A model generated the notes under the pieces. It did no database searches. It had not been told where the DNA came from and saw nothing but the letters and a program-made list of their open reading frames with translations. The translations under genes and the position numbers were made by a program. From Herbiconiux sp. (lineage in GTDB: Bacteria; Actinomycetota; Actinomycetes; Actinomycetales; Microbacteriaceae), in assembly GCF_004297105.1 (NCBI RefSeq), contig NZ_SCVE01000012.1:372001-436000 (forward strand): DNA of 64,000 nucleotides. The letters are read 5' to 3'. The first letter of the stretch is position 1. Every line of letters begins with the position of its first letter. Positions 35,069-42,729 of this stretch are shown piece after piece.

Positions 35069-35851
35069 TTACTTGAAGGTGTCTTCGAAGGTGTCGTGCG
35101 CCACCGGCGGTACCGGCTCGAGCTTCTGCACCGTCTCGGGGTTGTAGGGGTAGTTGAGCTCGGGAGCCGGCTCATCGGCCGGCGGCATGAACACCGGCTT
35201 GCCGTCGTCGCCGAAGTACATCAGGTCGAGGTCGAAGGCACCCTGGTTCTTCACCCCGAAGCTCACCCAGTTCTCCTCGAAGGGAGCACGGGCGAGCTCG
35301 TAGCAGCGGAACTTCCAGAACTTCCACTCGCCGTCCTGCTTCAGGAAGTCGATGGCGTACTTGCACCACACCCAGTGCGCCCAGACCTTCTTACCGAGCA
35401 CCTCGTCGGGCGAGTACATGTCGGGGAAGGCCTTCGCGACCTCGGGGTCGGTGAGGCCCGACTCGGTGCCGGCCATCAGCCACACGCCCTTGGCGGTCTG
35501 ACCGTCGGCGGCGACCTCGATCACCGGGGTGGTCGTGGCGTGCAGGATGAGTTTGCCCACGGGGCTCGGGCGGTCGCGGTGGTAGCGGGTGACGCTCTCC
35601 CACGTGGTGTACTGGCCGGCGTTGGTGTACCGGGCCCGGATGCCCTCGGTGCCCTCCTTCACCCAGAGCGGGATGATCTGCTCGTCCTGGAACGCGTTGT
35701 GCAGGTACATGTACCGGCTGAACAGGTTCTCGACCTGTCCGCGATCCTCGGCGTGCTGGGCGAGGCGGCGGGCATCCGCCACCTCATCGCGCAGTCGCGC
35801 GATCTCGGCGGCCAGCTCGGCCACGGTCGGCTCGATGGTGGTGTCTGTCAT
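35069..35851 (-). CDS. Large NTF2-fold (SnoaL-like) protein within the deglycosidase genes
   Basis: A 260-residue protein. After an N-terminal helical segment rich in Glu/Ala/Arg (about 8-40, possible coiled coil: ELAAEIARLRDEVADARRL) comes an NTF2/SnoaL-like domain (about 45-190) with VENLFSRYMYLHNAFQDE, ARYTNAGQYTTWESV, KLILHATTTPVIEVA and a WKFWKFRCYELARAPFEENW strand. The C-terminal 60 residues are Pro/Asp-rich. ATG 35851 with GGGGAA upstream is used. It lies exactly between an alpha and a beta deglycosidase gene. It might be an aglycone-processing enzyme (hydratase or decarboxylase-like) or an accessory; no function is established. Confidence 0.78.
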   Translation of the reverse strand: MTDTTIEPTVAELAAEIARLRDEVADARRLAQHAEDRGQVENLFSRYMYLHNAFQDEQIIPLWVKEGTEGIRARYTNAGQYTTWESVTRYHRDRPSPVGKLILHATTTPVIEVAADGQTAKGVWLMAGTESGLTDPEVAKAFPDMYSPDEVLGKKVWAHWVWCKYAIDFLKQDGEWKFWKFRCYELARAPFEENWVSFGVKNQGAFDLDLMYFGDDGKPVFMPPADEPAPELNYPYNPETVQKLEPVPPVAHDTFEDTFK

Positions 35852-35864
35852 GGTGATTCCCCTG

Positions 35865-36893
35865 TCAGGCCGAGACGGCCGCGTAGTCTTCGATGGCACG
35901 GCGCATGAGCGCGTGCTGCTTCTTCACCAGATCGATGGGGTCGGCCTCGCCGAGATCGGAGAAGGCGTGGCCCTCCCACTCGCTCGAGAGGTAGCCCTTG
36001 TAGCCGCCCTTCACGAACTGCTGCACGATCAGCGGGATGTCCATGGCGGGCTCCTGGCCCTCGGCGTCGATGTCGTAGAACTTGGCGTGCACGTGGAAGA
36101 TCTGCGGCATGATGTCGAGCCACTCCTCCGCGGGCACCAGTCCGTGCATGTTGAACGCGAGCCGGGTGAAGGGGCCGAGACGCGCGAAGTCGAAGTTCTC
36201 GCTCGTCAGGAAGTCCTCGAACTTCTGGTTGCGCACGTACATCGGGGTGGGCTCGTGCCAGATCTCGTCCATCACCTCGAAGTACTTCTCCGGCATCCCC
36301 ATCTGGCTGAGCGTGCGCAGCAGGGTCGGCGAGAGGCTGTGCATGGTCGACGAGAAGTCGGCCGTGAAGCCGAGCCGGTCGCTGCCGAGCTCCTCGTACA
36401 CCTCGCGGATCTCGACGACCTTCTGGTCGTTCGGCCCTGAAGGGGCGTGGATCTCGTAGCCGAGGCGCTGGTCGTACTTCTCGGCCAGCGGCAGAAGGCT
36501 GCGCAGCAGCTCCTTGCCCGCCGAACGGATGACGATCGTCTTGAAGCCGAGCGTGTGCGCCGACTTCAGCTGCCGGGCGAAGAACTCGTACTCCTCGTCG
36601 GGCGACATGTCACGGCCCTTGCGGCGCCCCATGTCGAGGTTGGTGCCGACCGCGCTGGCCTCCAGCCCGTACTTCTCCAGGCTGTCGAACCAGAGCTTCA
36701 CGAACGCGTCGTCGACGTCGGGGTAGGTGCGCAGCATCTGCGCGAAGTTGAACTCCACTCCCGGGCCGATGCCGTTGTCGGCCACCGCCTTGATGAGCGT
36801 CTCCGGGGTGTAGAGCCCCGCAGCGAACTCGCTGGTGAGCGAGTAGAGCGTGATGCCGAGGTCGATGCCGGTACCGGCGATTCCGTCTGCCAT
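35865..36893 (-). CDS. C-glycoside deglycosidase alpha subunit-like TIM barrel (set 2)
   Basis: A 342-residue xylose-isomerase-like barrel of the deglycosidase catalytic-subunit type. LGITLYSLTSEF opens the barrel; metal ligands are expected at Glu147 (LGYEIHAPSG), Asp179 (GFTADFSST), His269 (FHVHAKFYDID) and Glu305 (LSSEWEGHA). The Glu and Asp numbers are the same as in the next gene upstream. Known relatives use Mn2+ to break the anomeric C-C bond of 3-oxo-C-glycosides, giving the aglycone and an oxidised anhydro-sugar. It is 20 bp behind the second alpha gene and 14 bp before the NTF2-fold gene. Family assignment is good; the substrate is inferred. Confidence 0.82.
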   Translation of the reverse strand: MADGIAGTGIDLGITLYSLTSEFAAGLYTPETLIKAVADNGIGPGVEFNFAQMLRTYPDVDDAFVKLWFDSLEKYGLEASAVGTNLDMGRRKGRDMSPDEEYEFFARQLKSAHTLGFKTIVIRSAGKELLRSLLPLAEKYDQRLGYEIHAPSGPNDQKVVEIREVYEELGSDRLGFTADFSSTMHSLSPTLLRTLSQMGMPEKYFEVMDEIWHEPTPMYVRNQKFEDFLTSENFDFARLGPFTRLAFNMHGLVPAEEWLDIMPQIFHVHAKFYDIDAEGQEPAMDIPLIVQQFVKGGYKGYLSSEWEGHAFSDLGEADPIDLVKKQHALMRRAIEDYAAVSA

Positions 36894-36913
36894 GGTCTGT
36901 CTTTCTCGTGAGC

Positions 36914-38017
36914 TCAGCGGGTGGGCTGGGCGAGGTGGGAGGAGAGGATCGCGCGCGCTTCGGCGGGATCGGTGATCATCCGCGAGCCGGCGTCGGCCGC
37001 GGCGGAGCGCTGCACGGCGTGCTCGCCCCGGATGATGTCGAACGGGCTCTCCCAGGAGTTCCAGTGCCAGCCCTCGTACTCGCTGGAGATGGCGCCGCTG
37101 TAGCCGTGCTCGATCAGGAAGCGGATGAGCCCGCGCACCGGCACCGACGGCTCTTCGCCGTTCTCGTCGATGCCGAAGAACTTGCCGTGCACGTGACGGA
37201 TCCAGGGGGCGATGCCCTCCCAGGTGTCGATCTGCGCGGGACCGAAGAGCCCCGTGCCGTTGATGGCGAAGTCGATTCCCAGATCGGGCCGGCCGTACTG
37301 GTGGGCCAGCCCGATGAAGGCGCCGAAGCGCTCGCCGTGCGCCTCCTGCGTCTCGGGCGGCCCCTCCTGGTAGGTGCGGTTCCAGAGCTCGCTCACCGCG
37401 GTGAGCAACTCCTCGCTCGCGCCGCGCCGCCGGTAGGCCTCGAGCAGCGACGGAGCGAAGCCCACGACGGTGGCGCCCCAGTCGGCGGTGAAGCCCAGCA
37501 GGGGCGAGTCGATCCGCTCGAACGCGTCGCGCAGCCGGATGATGTCCTCGTGACGGCCGTGGTGGTGGGCGTGCACCTCGAGGGCGAGAGTGACGCCGGT
37601 GCGCTCGGCCACCGGGAGGATCTTCTCGAAGAACTCCGGCGGGAGACCTGTGGGCGTGATGCGCGCCACCGGGAACCCGAGTGCCGCCGCGGCCTCGACC
37701 TGGGGCGTCATGTACTCGACCACCTCGTCGATGCTCATCAGGCGGCGCGGATCCACCGCCCAGTCGCCGTTGGCGGCCAATGAGGTCGGCACGAGGTCGA
37801 GTTCGGCCATGATGTCGCGGAACCAGCCCACGAACGCGTCGTCGACCTTGGGGAAGTCGCGGATGCTCGAGAAGCCGATGATCTCGACCCCCGGCCCGAA
37901 GCCCTCGGCCGCCACCTTGCGCAGCAGCGCTTCGAGGTCGTACTCCCGGGCGTGGAAGGCGCGGGTGAAGCTGTAGAGCGTGACGCCCTGGATGGGCGTG
38001 CCGAGTCGGGTCGTCAT
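36914..38017 (-). CDS. C-glycoside deglycosidase alpha subunit-like TIM barrel (set 1)
   Basis: A 367-residue paralogue of the neighbouring barrel, with GVTLYSFTRAFH at the start and metal ligands Glu147 (LALEVHAHHHG), Asp179 (GFTADWGAT), His277 (RHVHGKFFGID) and Glu313 (ISSEYEGWHW). The His-rich AHHHGRH stretch right after Glu147 is a local peculiarity. Its ATG overlaps the stop of a free beta subunit (ATGA at 38014-38017), the arrangement expected for an obligate alpha/beta complex. The longer upstream frame is the shadow of that beta gene. The C-terminal 25 residues (DPAEARAILSSHLAQPTR end) extend beyond the paralogue. Confidence 0.83.
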   Translation of the reverse strand: MTTRLGTPIQGVTLYSFTRAFHAREYDLEALLRKVAAEGFGPGVEIIGFSSIRDFPKVDDAFVGWFRDIMAELDLVPTSLAANGDWAVDPRRLMSIDEVVEYMTPQVEAAAALGFPVARITPTGLPPEFFEKILPVAERTGVTLALEVHAHHHGRHEDIIRLRDAFERIDSPLLGFTADWGATVVGFAPSLLEAYRRRGASEELLTAVSELWNRTYQEGPPETQEAHGERFGAFIGLAHQYGRPDLGIDFAINGTGLFGPAQIDTWEGIAPWIRHVHGKFFGIDENGEEPSVPVRGLIRFLIEHGYSGAISSEYEGWHWNSWESPFDIIRGEHAVQRSAAADAGSRMITDPAEARAILSSHLAQPTR

Positions 38018-38406
38018 GATGCCACCGCTTCCATGGTCTTCTCGTTGTGCTCTTCGATTCGAAGCACTCCGTGATCGGTGACGATGTAGGGGATGTAGAG
38101 CTTCAGCGCCACCCGCACCTCGTGCGATCCGCCGGGTTCGAGCGGGATGCTGCCCGAGAGCACGGCGGAGTCGGTGGGGAACCACCACTCGTCGATCACG
38201 CCGACGAGGTCGTCGAGCCTGTAGGTGCGGCCGTTCATGGTCCAGCGGATCGAGTCGGCGGGGGCGGCGACGCCGTCCACACTGAACTCGACCTCCGAGA
38301 CCGATGCGGCGGGCAGCGAGCGGTACCAGGGGAGGCGCACTTCCACCGTCGAGGTGGAGCCGTCCGTCTTCAGCGTGTTCTGCTCGATGATGCGATCGGG
38401 GATCAT
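38014..38406 (-). CDS. C-glycoside deglycosidase beta subunit (CGDB/DUF6379)
   Basis: A 130-residue small subunit with the family block RLPWYRSLP at 24-32, the VEFSVDGVAAPAD strand, WTMNGRTYRLDDL and a C-terminal ALKLYIPYIVTDHGVLRIEEH. It is co-translated with the alpha subunit at 36914-38017. ATG 38406 is preceded by GAGGAGGA. It is the first gene after a strong-looking promoter at 38448-38477 and a TGACAA/TTGTCA palindrome, so the deglycosidase genes can be transcribed separately from the GMC oxidase and transporter genes upstream. Confidence 0.84.
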   Translation of the reverse strand: MIPDRIIEQNTLKTDGSTSTVEVRLPWYRSLPAASVSEVEFSVDGVAAPADSIRWTMNGRTYRLDDLVGVIDEWWFPTDSAVLSGSIPLEPGGSHEVRVALKLYIPYIVTDHGVLRIEEHNEKTMEAVAS

Positions 38407-38423
38407 CCCGTCCTCCTCGTCGG

Positions 38424-38437
38424 TGACAACTTTGTCA
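38424..38437. promoter_or_regulatory. Operator-like palindrome in the deglycosidase promoter
   Basis: TGACAACTTTGTCA: 6-bp perfect arms, 2-bp centre, about 10 bp downstream of the -10 element and 18 bp before the ATG of the beta subunit. A protein bound here would block transcription start or elongation. No second copy was found by eye in the window. Confidence 0.5.
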
Positions 38438-38447
38438 TTATTCAGTC

Positions 38448-38477
38448 ATTCTATGGTTGGAAATCGACATAAGTCAA
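38448..38477 (-). promoter_or_regulatory. Sigma70-type promoter for the deglycosidase operon
   Basis: Read on the minus strand: TTGACT (38472-38477), 18-bp spacer, TAGAAT (38448-38453). The -35 overlaps the stop codon of the upstream GMC gene. It is the best promoter match seen in the window and gives a leader of about 35 nt before the beta-subunit ATG. Confidence 0.6.
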
Positions 38478-40021
38478 TGCGCGGAAACCGCGCGAGTGGC
38501 GATCGCTCGCGCACCCTTGACGGCCAAGGCCACCGACGTGAGGGTGGGATTGCACGCGGTCGAGGTGGGGATGACGTTGTTGCCGGCGACGAACAGGCCC
38601 TCAACCCCCCACACCTCGCTCTCGGGACCGCAGACACTCGTGCCGTCGTCGGTCTCGCCCATTCGAGTCGTGCCCTGGTAGTGCAGCGAGGCCCCCAGCG
38701 GGAGCTGGAACGGATGATCGTCCAGGGGCGCACCCACGGCCTCGCCGAGTCGCACGATCTCGCGACGCGCCCGGTCGATCACCGCACGATCGCGCTCGGT
38801 GAGCGCGTAGTGCACCCGGATGGCGGGGAGGCCGTAGGCGTCGAGAGCATCGTCCGCGAACTCCAGCCGGTCGTCACGGCGGATCTCCTTGGCGCAGAAC
38901 AGGCCCAGCCCCACGATCGAGCCGGGGATCACGGGGTCGTCGTCGGCCAGCGGGATCGGCGACGCATCCAACTGCATGACCTGTCCGTGGAAGGGCAGTT
39001 CGTCGGTGAAGGGCACCCAGCTCACGCCGCTCGACTCGCTGAGCGCTCCGCCGGCCGCGGCGGCCGTGCCGTCCACGGAATCCTCGATGCCCGTGATGCG
39101 CGCGGCGAAGACCACCTGGGACTGATCGTTGAGGTACCGGCCGAGAGCGTCAGGACGGATGCCGGACGCCCAGAGCAGCTGCGGCGTGCGCATCGCGTCG
39201 GCCGCCACCACCACGAACCGGGCCCGCACCAGGTGGGTGTCACCCGTGCGCAGGTCGCGCACCTCGACGCCCGAAACTCGGTGGCCCTCGGAATCCTGGA
39301 CCACCCGGGTCACGAGCGTCTCGTCCAGGAGCTCGAAGTGCGGATTGGCCCGCGTGACGTCGCCGAGCACGACATCGGAGCCCGACCACACGAGGGCGCC
39401 GTCATCGCGCCGATGCACGGCAAGCGGCATCCGCTGCACCCTCGCGGCGGGTGTGCGCCCCTCGTCGACCGCGGCGGCGAGCCGCTCCCGGAGGAGGTCG
39501 CCGAAGGGAGCGGTGTCGAAGGCGTGGGTCGTGACACCCAGCAGCCTCTCGCCCTCGTCCAGCAGCCGGTCGAGCTCCCCGGTGTCGTCGAGGAAGCCGA
39601 TGCGCTCGCTCGCACCGGGACGCGGGCAGGCCGCCGTCCAGTGCGCGCCCATGCCGCCGACGTTGCTCGACATGGCGGCGAGCGGGAGGCCGTCTCCGCT
39701 CGTGGCGAAGTCGCCGTCGGGAAGCAGGAAGGTGCCGGGTCTGGCCCGGCGCGCCCCCTCCGCCACCGCACGGGGCGAGTTCAGGGTCGCCTCGCCGGCG
39801 CCCGGCCCCTCGGAGCGCCGCTGGGCCGCGGCCCGGGCATCCGGGTCGACGATGTTCTTCACGTGCGATCCGGCGGGCTCCGACACCGTCGGGCCCACCT
39901 CGAACATCGCGATCGTGAGGCCCGGGGCCTCCTCGCTCAGGATGCGCGCGTAGGCCGCGCCGGTCGGCCCGCTTCCCACGATCGCGACGTCGACCGCATC
40001 CGGATAGCGCCGGTCGCTCAT
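38474..40021 (-). CDS. GMC-family FAD oxidoreductase, putative C-glycoside 3-oxidase (CarA-like)
   Basis: A 515-residue flavoprotein: VAIVGSGPTGAAYA (12-25) binds FAD; GGMGAHWTAACPRP holds His127, aligned with the flavin-linking His of pyranose 2-oxidase; LHYQGTTRMG and ACNPTLTSVALA carry the catalytic His and Asn. CarA-type enzymes of soil actinobacteria use O2 to oxidise C3 of the sugar in C-glycosides, making the 3-oxo form that the deglycosidase cleaves. The position directly upstream of the deglycosidase genes and coupled to a TIM-barrel gene (ATGA overlap at 40018-40021) supports that role. Compared with the GMC at 13914 it lacks about 35 residues in the middle. C3 specificity is inferred. 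Confidence 0.83.
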   Translation of the reverse strand: MSDRRYPDAVDVAIVGSGPTGAAYARILSEEAPGLTIAMFEVGPTVSEPAGSHVKNIVDPDARAAAQRRSEGPGAGEATLNSPRAVAEGARRARPGTFLLPDGDFATSGDGLPLAAMSSNVGGMGAHWTAACPRPGASERIGFLDDTGELDRLLDEGERLLGVTTHAFDTAPFGDLLRERLAAAVDEGRTPAARVQRMPLAVHRRDDGALVWSGSDVVLGDVTRANPHFELLDETLVTRVVQDSEGHRVSGVEVRDLRTGDTHLVRARFVVVAADAMRTPQLLWASGIRPDALGRYLNDQSQVVFAARITGIEDSVDGTAAAAGGALSESSGVSWVPFTDELPFHGQVMQLDASPIPLADDDPVIPGSIVGLGLFCAKEIRRDDRLEFADDALDAYGLPAIRVHYALTERDRAVIDRARREIVRLGEAVGAPLDDHPFQLPLGASLHYQGTTRMGETDDGTSVCGPESEVWGVEGLFVAGNNVIPTSTACNPTLTSVALAVKGARAIATRAVSAH

Positions 40022-40812
40022 GACCGCGCCGCGACCTCGCGGATGAGAGCGACGGAGGCGTTGCTCTCGGTGGTCGGGTAGTACTCCAGCCCGATGGGTC
40101 CGTCGTAGCCGGCCGCACGCAGAAGACCGAGCCGCTCGTCCCAGTCCAGGGCGCCGGTGCCCGGCTCGCCGCGCCCGGGCGCGTCGGCCAGCTGCACGTA
40201 CTTGATCAGCTCGCCGCCGTTCGCCAGTTCGGCGGCCATGTCCTCCCCCTCGACGGCCGAGTGGTAGATGTCGTAGAGCACGCCGAAGAAGGGCGAGTCG
40301 ACGCCCCGGGCGACGTACACGCCCTCCGCGGTGCGGTCCAGCAGCGAGCCGGGGTGGTCGACCCGCACGTTCACAGGCTCGAGCACGAGGGTCACGCCGG
40401 ATCCATCGATCTGCGCGATGGCCTTGCGGTAGATCTCGATCAGCTCGTCGAGCTGCGTCTGCCGCTTCGATCCACCGAAGCCGGTGCCACTGCCCACGAC
40501 GATGCGGGGCGTGCCGAGTTCCTGGGCGATGGCGACGCCCTCGTCGAGCTTCGCGTAGAACTGCGAGTGGTCGCGGGGCGGGATCATGAACTGGGTGCGG
40601 GGCTCCGAGAGCTGGGCCACCAGCGCTGTGCCGGTCTCCTCGAGCGCCGCCTTGAGCGCCGGGATGTCCTTCGGCTTCGCGGGGGCGTCGACTCCGGTCG
40701 GCCCCCACATCTCCACGGCGGTGAATCCGGCGGCGGCGGCGGCGCGCACGCGGTCCTGGTAGTCGCCGGCCTCGGTGTAGAGGAGTTCGATATTGGGCGC
40801 GAGCGTGTACAT
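40018..40812 (-). CDS. Hydroxypyruvate-isomerase-like TIM barrel
   Basis: A 264-residue TIM barrel resembling hydroxypyruvate isomerase (Hyi): PNIELLYTEAGDYQDRV at the N-terminus, LVLEPVNVRVDHPG (metal Glu), VLYDIYHSAVEG (metal Asp) and IKYVQLADAPGRGEPGTG, where Gln replaces the usual His as in Hyi, then GLEYYPT (Glu). ATG 40812 opens a block that continues into the GMC oxidase by a 4-bp overlap. Hyi-type enzymes interconvert hydroxypyruvate and tartronate semialdehyde, but many homologues act on other small keto-sugars. Here it may isomerise a product of the oxidised sugar. Confidence 0.85.
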   Translation of the reverse strand: MYTLAPNIELLYTEAGDYQDRVRAAAAAGFTAVEMWGPTGVDAPAKPKDIPALKAALEETGTALVAQLSEPRTQFMIPPRDHSQFYAKLDEGVAIAQELGTPRIVVGSGTGFGGSKRQTQLDELIEIYRKAIAQIDGSGVTLVLEPVNVRVDHPGSLLDRTAEGVYVARGVDSPFFGVLYDIYHSAVEGEDMAAELANGGELIKYVQLADAPGRGEPGTGALDWDERLGLLRAAGYDGPIGLEYYPTTESNASVALIREVAARS

Positions 40813-40863
40813 GGTGTCCTGCTTTCGTGAGAGGTGTGGTCGGAAAACTGCGGGCGTAGGGGG

Positions 40864-41700
40864 CTATCCCTTGAGGCCGCCCGCGAACCCCTGCATGAAC
40901 TGCTTCTGAGCGAAGAGGAAGAAGGCCAGGATCGGGATCATCGAGACGATGACGATGGCGAAGATCTGGTTCCACGACGACACCAGGGAGCCGATGTAGT
41001 AGTACATCGCCACGGGCAGCGTCTGGTTCTGCGATCCGCCGAGGAAGATCAAGGAGGTGAAGAAGTCGTTCCAGACGATCAGCCCGGCCAGCGTGGCGAC
41101 CGTGCCGGTGGCGGGGGCCATCAGCGGGAGCACGATCCGGAAGAAGATCTGCGTGCGACTCGCTCCATCGATCGCGGCCGCCTCCTCGTACTCGGTGCCG
41201 AGACCGCGGAAGAAGCCCGCGTAGAGGAAGATCGCCAAGGGCAGCAGCATCCCGGAGAACAGCAGGATCATGCCCCAGACCGAGCCCGTGAGGCCGATGG
41301 CGCGCGCTCCGATGTACAGCGGCACCGTGCCCAGCTGGGTCGGCAGCACGATCGCGATGAGGAAGAGGTAGAACACCCCGCGGCTCCAGCGCCGGGTGCT
41401 GCGCGAGATCACGTAGCCGGTGAGCGACCCGAGCAGTACGAGCAGCACGATGCTTCCCGCCGTGATGATCACGCTGTTCACCAGACCCATCACCACATTG
41501 GAGTTGCCGGAGGCGGTGAGCACCTTGGTGAAGTTGGAGAAGTCGAGCGACACCGGGAGCGCCAGCGTCGACGAGGTGATGGCCTCGCTGTCCGACTTGA
41601 GGGCGGTGGTGATGAGGAAGTAGAACGGCGCCAGGAAGATCAGAGCGATGATCCAGAAGGCGACCTCGCGGATGGCGGTGAACTTGGTGTAGCGGAACAT
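40864..41700 (-). CDS. Carbohydrate ABC transporter permease (MalG-like)
   Basis: A 278-residue inner-membrane permease with six predicted helices. The EAA loop that contacts the ATPase is EEAAAIDGASRTQIFFRIVL. The C-terminal MQGFAGGLKG ending is typical of CUT1 MalG-type permeases. It starts 1 bp after the MalF-type gene. Together with the substrate-binding lipoprotein it forms an importer for an oligosaccharide or glycoside. No ATPase gene accompanies it, so it likely uses a shared MsmK/MsiK-type ATPase encoded elsewhere. Confidence 0.93.
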   Translation of the reverse strand: MFRYTKFTAIREVAFWIIALIFLAPFYFLITTALKSDSEAITSSTLALPVSLDFSNFTKVLTASGNSNVVMGLVNSVIITAGSIVLLVLLGSLTGYVISRSTRRWSRGVFYLFLIAIVLPTQLGTVPLYIGARAIGLTGSVWGMILLFSGMLLPLAIFLYAGFFRGLGTEYEEAAAIDGASRTQIFFRIVLPLMAPATGTVATLAGLIVWNDFFTSLIFLGGSQNQTLPVAMYYYIGSLVSSWNQIFAIVIVSMIPILAFFLFAQKQFMQGFAGGLKG

Positions 41701-41701
41701 G

Positions 41702-42643
41702 TCAGTTCTCTCCCTGCTTGCCGCTGGTCGCTCGCTGCTGGATGACGGCGAACACGAGGATGATGACGGTCAGCACCAGGGCGAGTGCCGCACCGAAGCC
41801 GAAGTTGCCCAGCGCGAACGACTGCTTGTAGACCTGGGTGGCCAGGGTCTCCGTCGCTCCCGCCGGCCCACCGCCGGTGAGGGCCATGATCTGGTCGAAT
41901 ACCCTCAGCCCGTTCACCAGCCCCAGGGTCGTGGAGATCGCGACGGCGGGTCGGATGCCGGGGAGCGTGACGTGCACGAAGCGCTGCCAGAGCGTGGCGC
42001 CGTCGATGGCCGCCGCCTCCTCGACCTCGACCGGAACCGATGACAGCCCCGCGATGTAGATGACCATCGCGATGCCCGTGTTCTGCCAGACGAGCACGAT
42101 GAGCACCGTCCAGATCGCCCAGGTGGGGTCGGCCACCCAGGCCTTGGCGTACTCGCCGAGTCCCATCGACTTCAGCATCAGGTTGATCGGGCCGTTGTAG
42201 TCGAAGATGAACTTCCAGATGTACGACACGGCCAGCGGGCTGAGCACCACGGGCATGAAGAACAGAACCCGCAGGATGTACCGAGACTTGAGTCCGCGGT
42301 TCAGGCCGAGTGCGAGCACGAGGCCGGCGACGTTGCTGATGATCACCGATCCGAAGGCGAGGAACAGCGTGTTCAGCAGCGACCCGAACTTCGTCGGGTC
42401 CGAGAAGATCTTGACGAAGTTGTCGAGGCCGACGAACGCGAAACTGCCGATGCCCGACCAGTCCGTGAAGGCGAAGAAGCCGCCGATGGAGGTGGCGACG
42501 TAGTGGATCGCGAGCACCATCACGATGCCGGGGAGCGCCCACCACCAGTGCCCGAACGAGAGCTGTCGTGAACGGCGCGGTGCGCGGGTGTCGTCGCGCG
42601 GCTGTTCGCGGTGCTCGTCGCGGGTTCGGAGAGTAGCGCTCAT
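41702..42643 (-). CDS. Carbohydrate ABC transporter permease (MalF-like)
   Basis: A 313-residue permease with six predicted helices after a charged N-terminus. The EAA loop is VEEAAAIDGATLWQRFVHVT, followed by LGLVNGLRVFDQIMALTGGGP, a typical CUT1 stretch. It is separated from the binding-protein gene by 86 bp containing a long hairpin, and it adjoins the MalG-like gene. The pair makes the membrane channel of the importer. Likely cargo, from context, is a plant (C-)glycoside or its sugar. Confidence 0.93.
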   Translation of the reverse strand: MSATLRTRDEHREQPRDDTRAPRRSRQLSFGHWWWALPGIVMVLAIHYVATSIGGFFAFTDWSGIGSFAFVGLDNFVKIFSDPTKFGSLLNTLFLAFGSVIISNVAGLVLALGLNRGLKSRYILRVLFFMPVVLSPLAVSYIWKFIFDYNGPINLMLKSMGLGEYAKAWVADPTWAIWTVLIVLVWQNTGIAMVIYIAGLSSVPVEVEEAAAIDGATLWQRFVHVTLPGIRPAVAISTTLGLVNGLRVFDQIMALTGGGPAGATETLATQVYKQSFALGNFGFGAALALVLTVIILVFAVIQQRATSGKQGEN

Positions 42644-42674
42644 GATGTCCTCATCGTCATCGGGGCCGGGAAGA

Positions 42675-42711
42675 GGTGCCGTCCGAGGGAGATCCTCCCC
42701 CGGACGGCACC
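42675..42711 (-). terminator. Long intercistronic hairpin between binding protein and permeases
   Basis: GGTGCCGTCCG (42675-42685) pairs perfectly with CGGACGGCACC (42701-42711), and the loop continues with GGGAG/CTCCC, giving a 16-bp stem with one mismatch and a 3-nt loop. No T-run follows on the minus strand. It is best read as an mRNA-stabilising or attenuating stem that lets the binding protein be made in excess over the permeases. Confidence 0.7.
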
Positions 42712-42729
42712 CGATTCAGTCGCGTCGGA

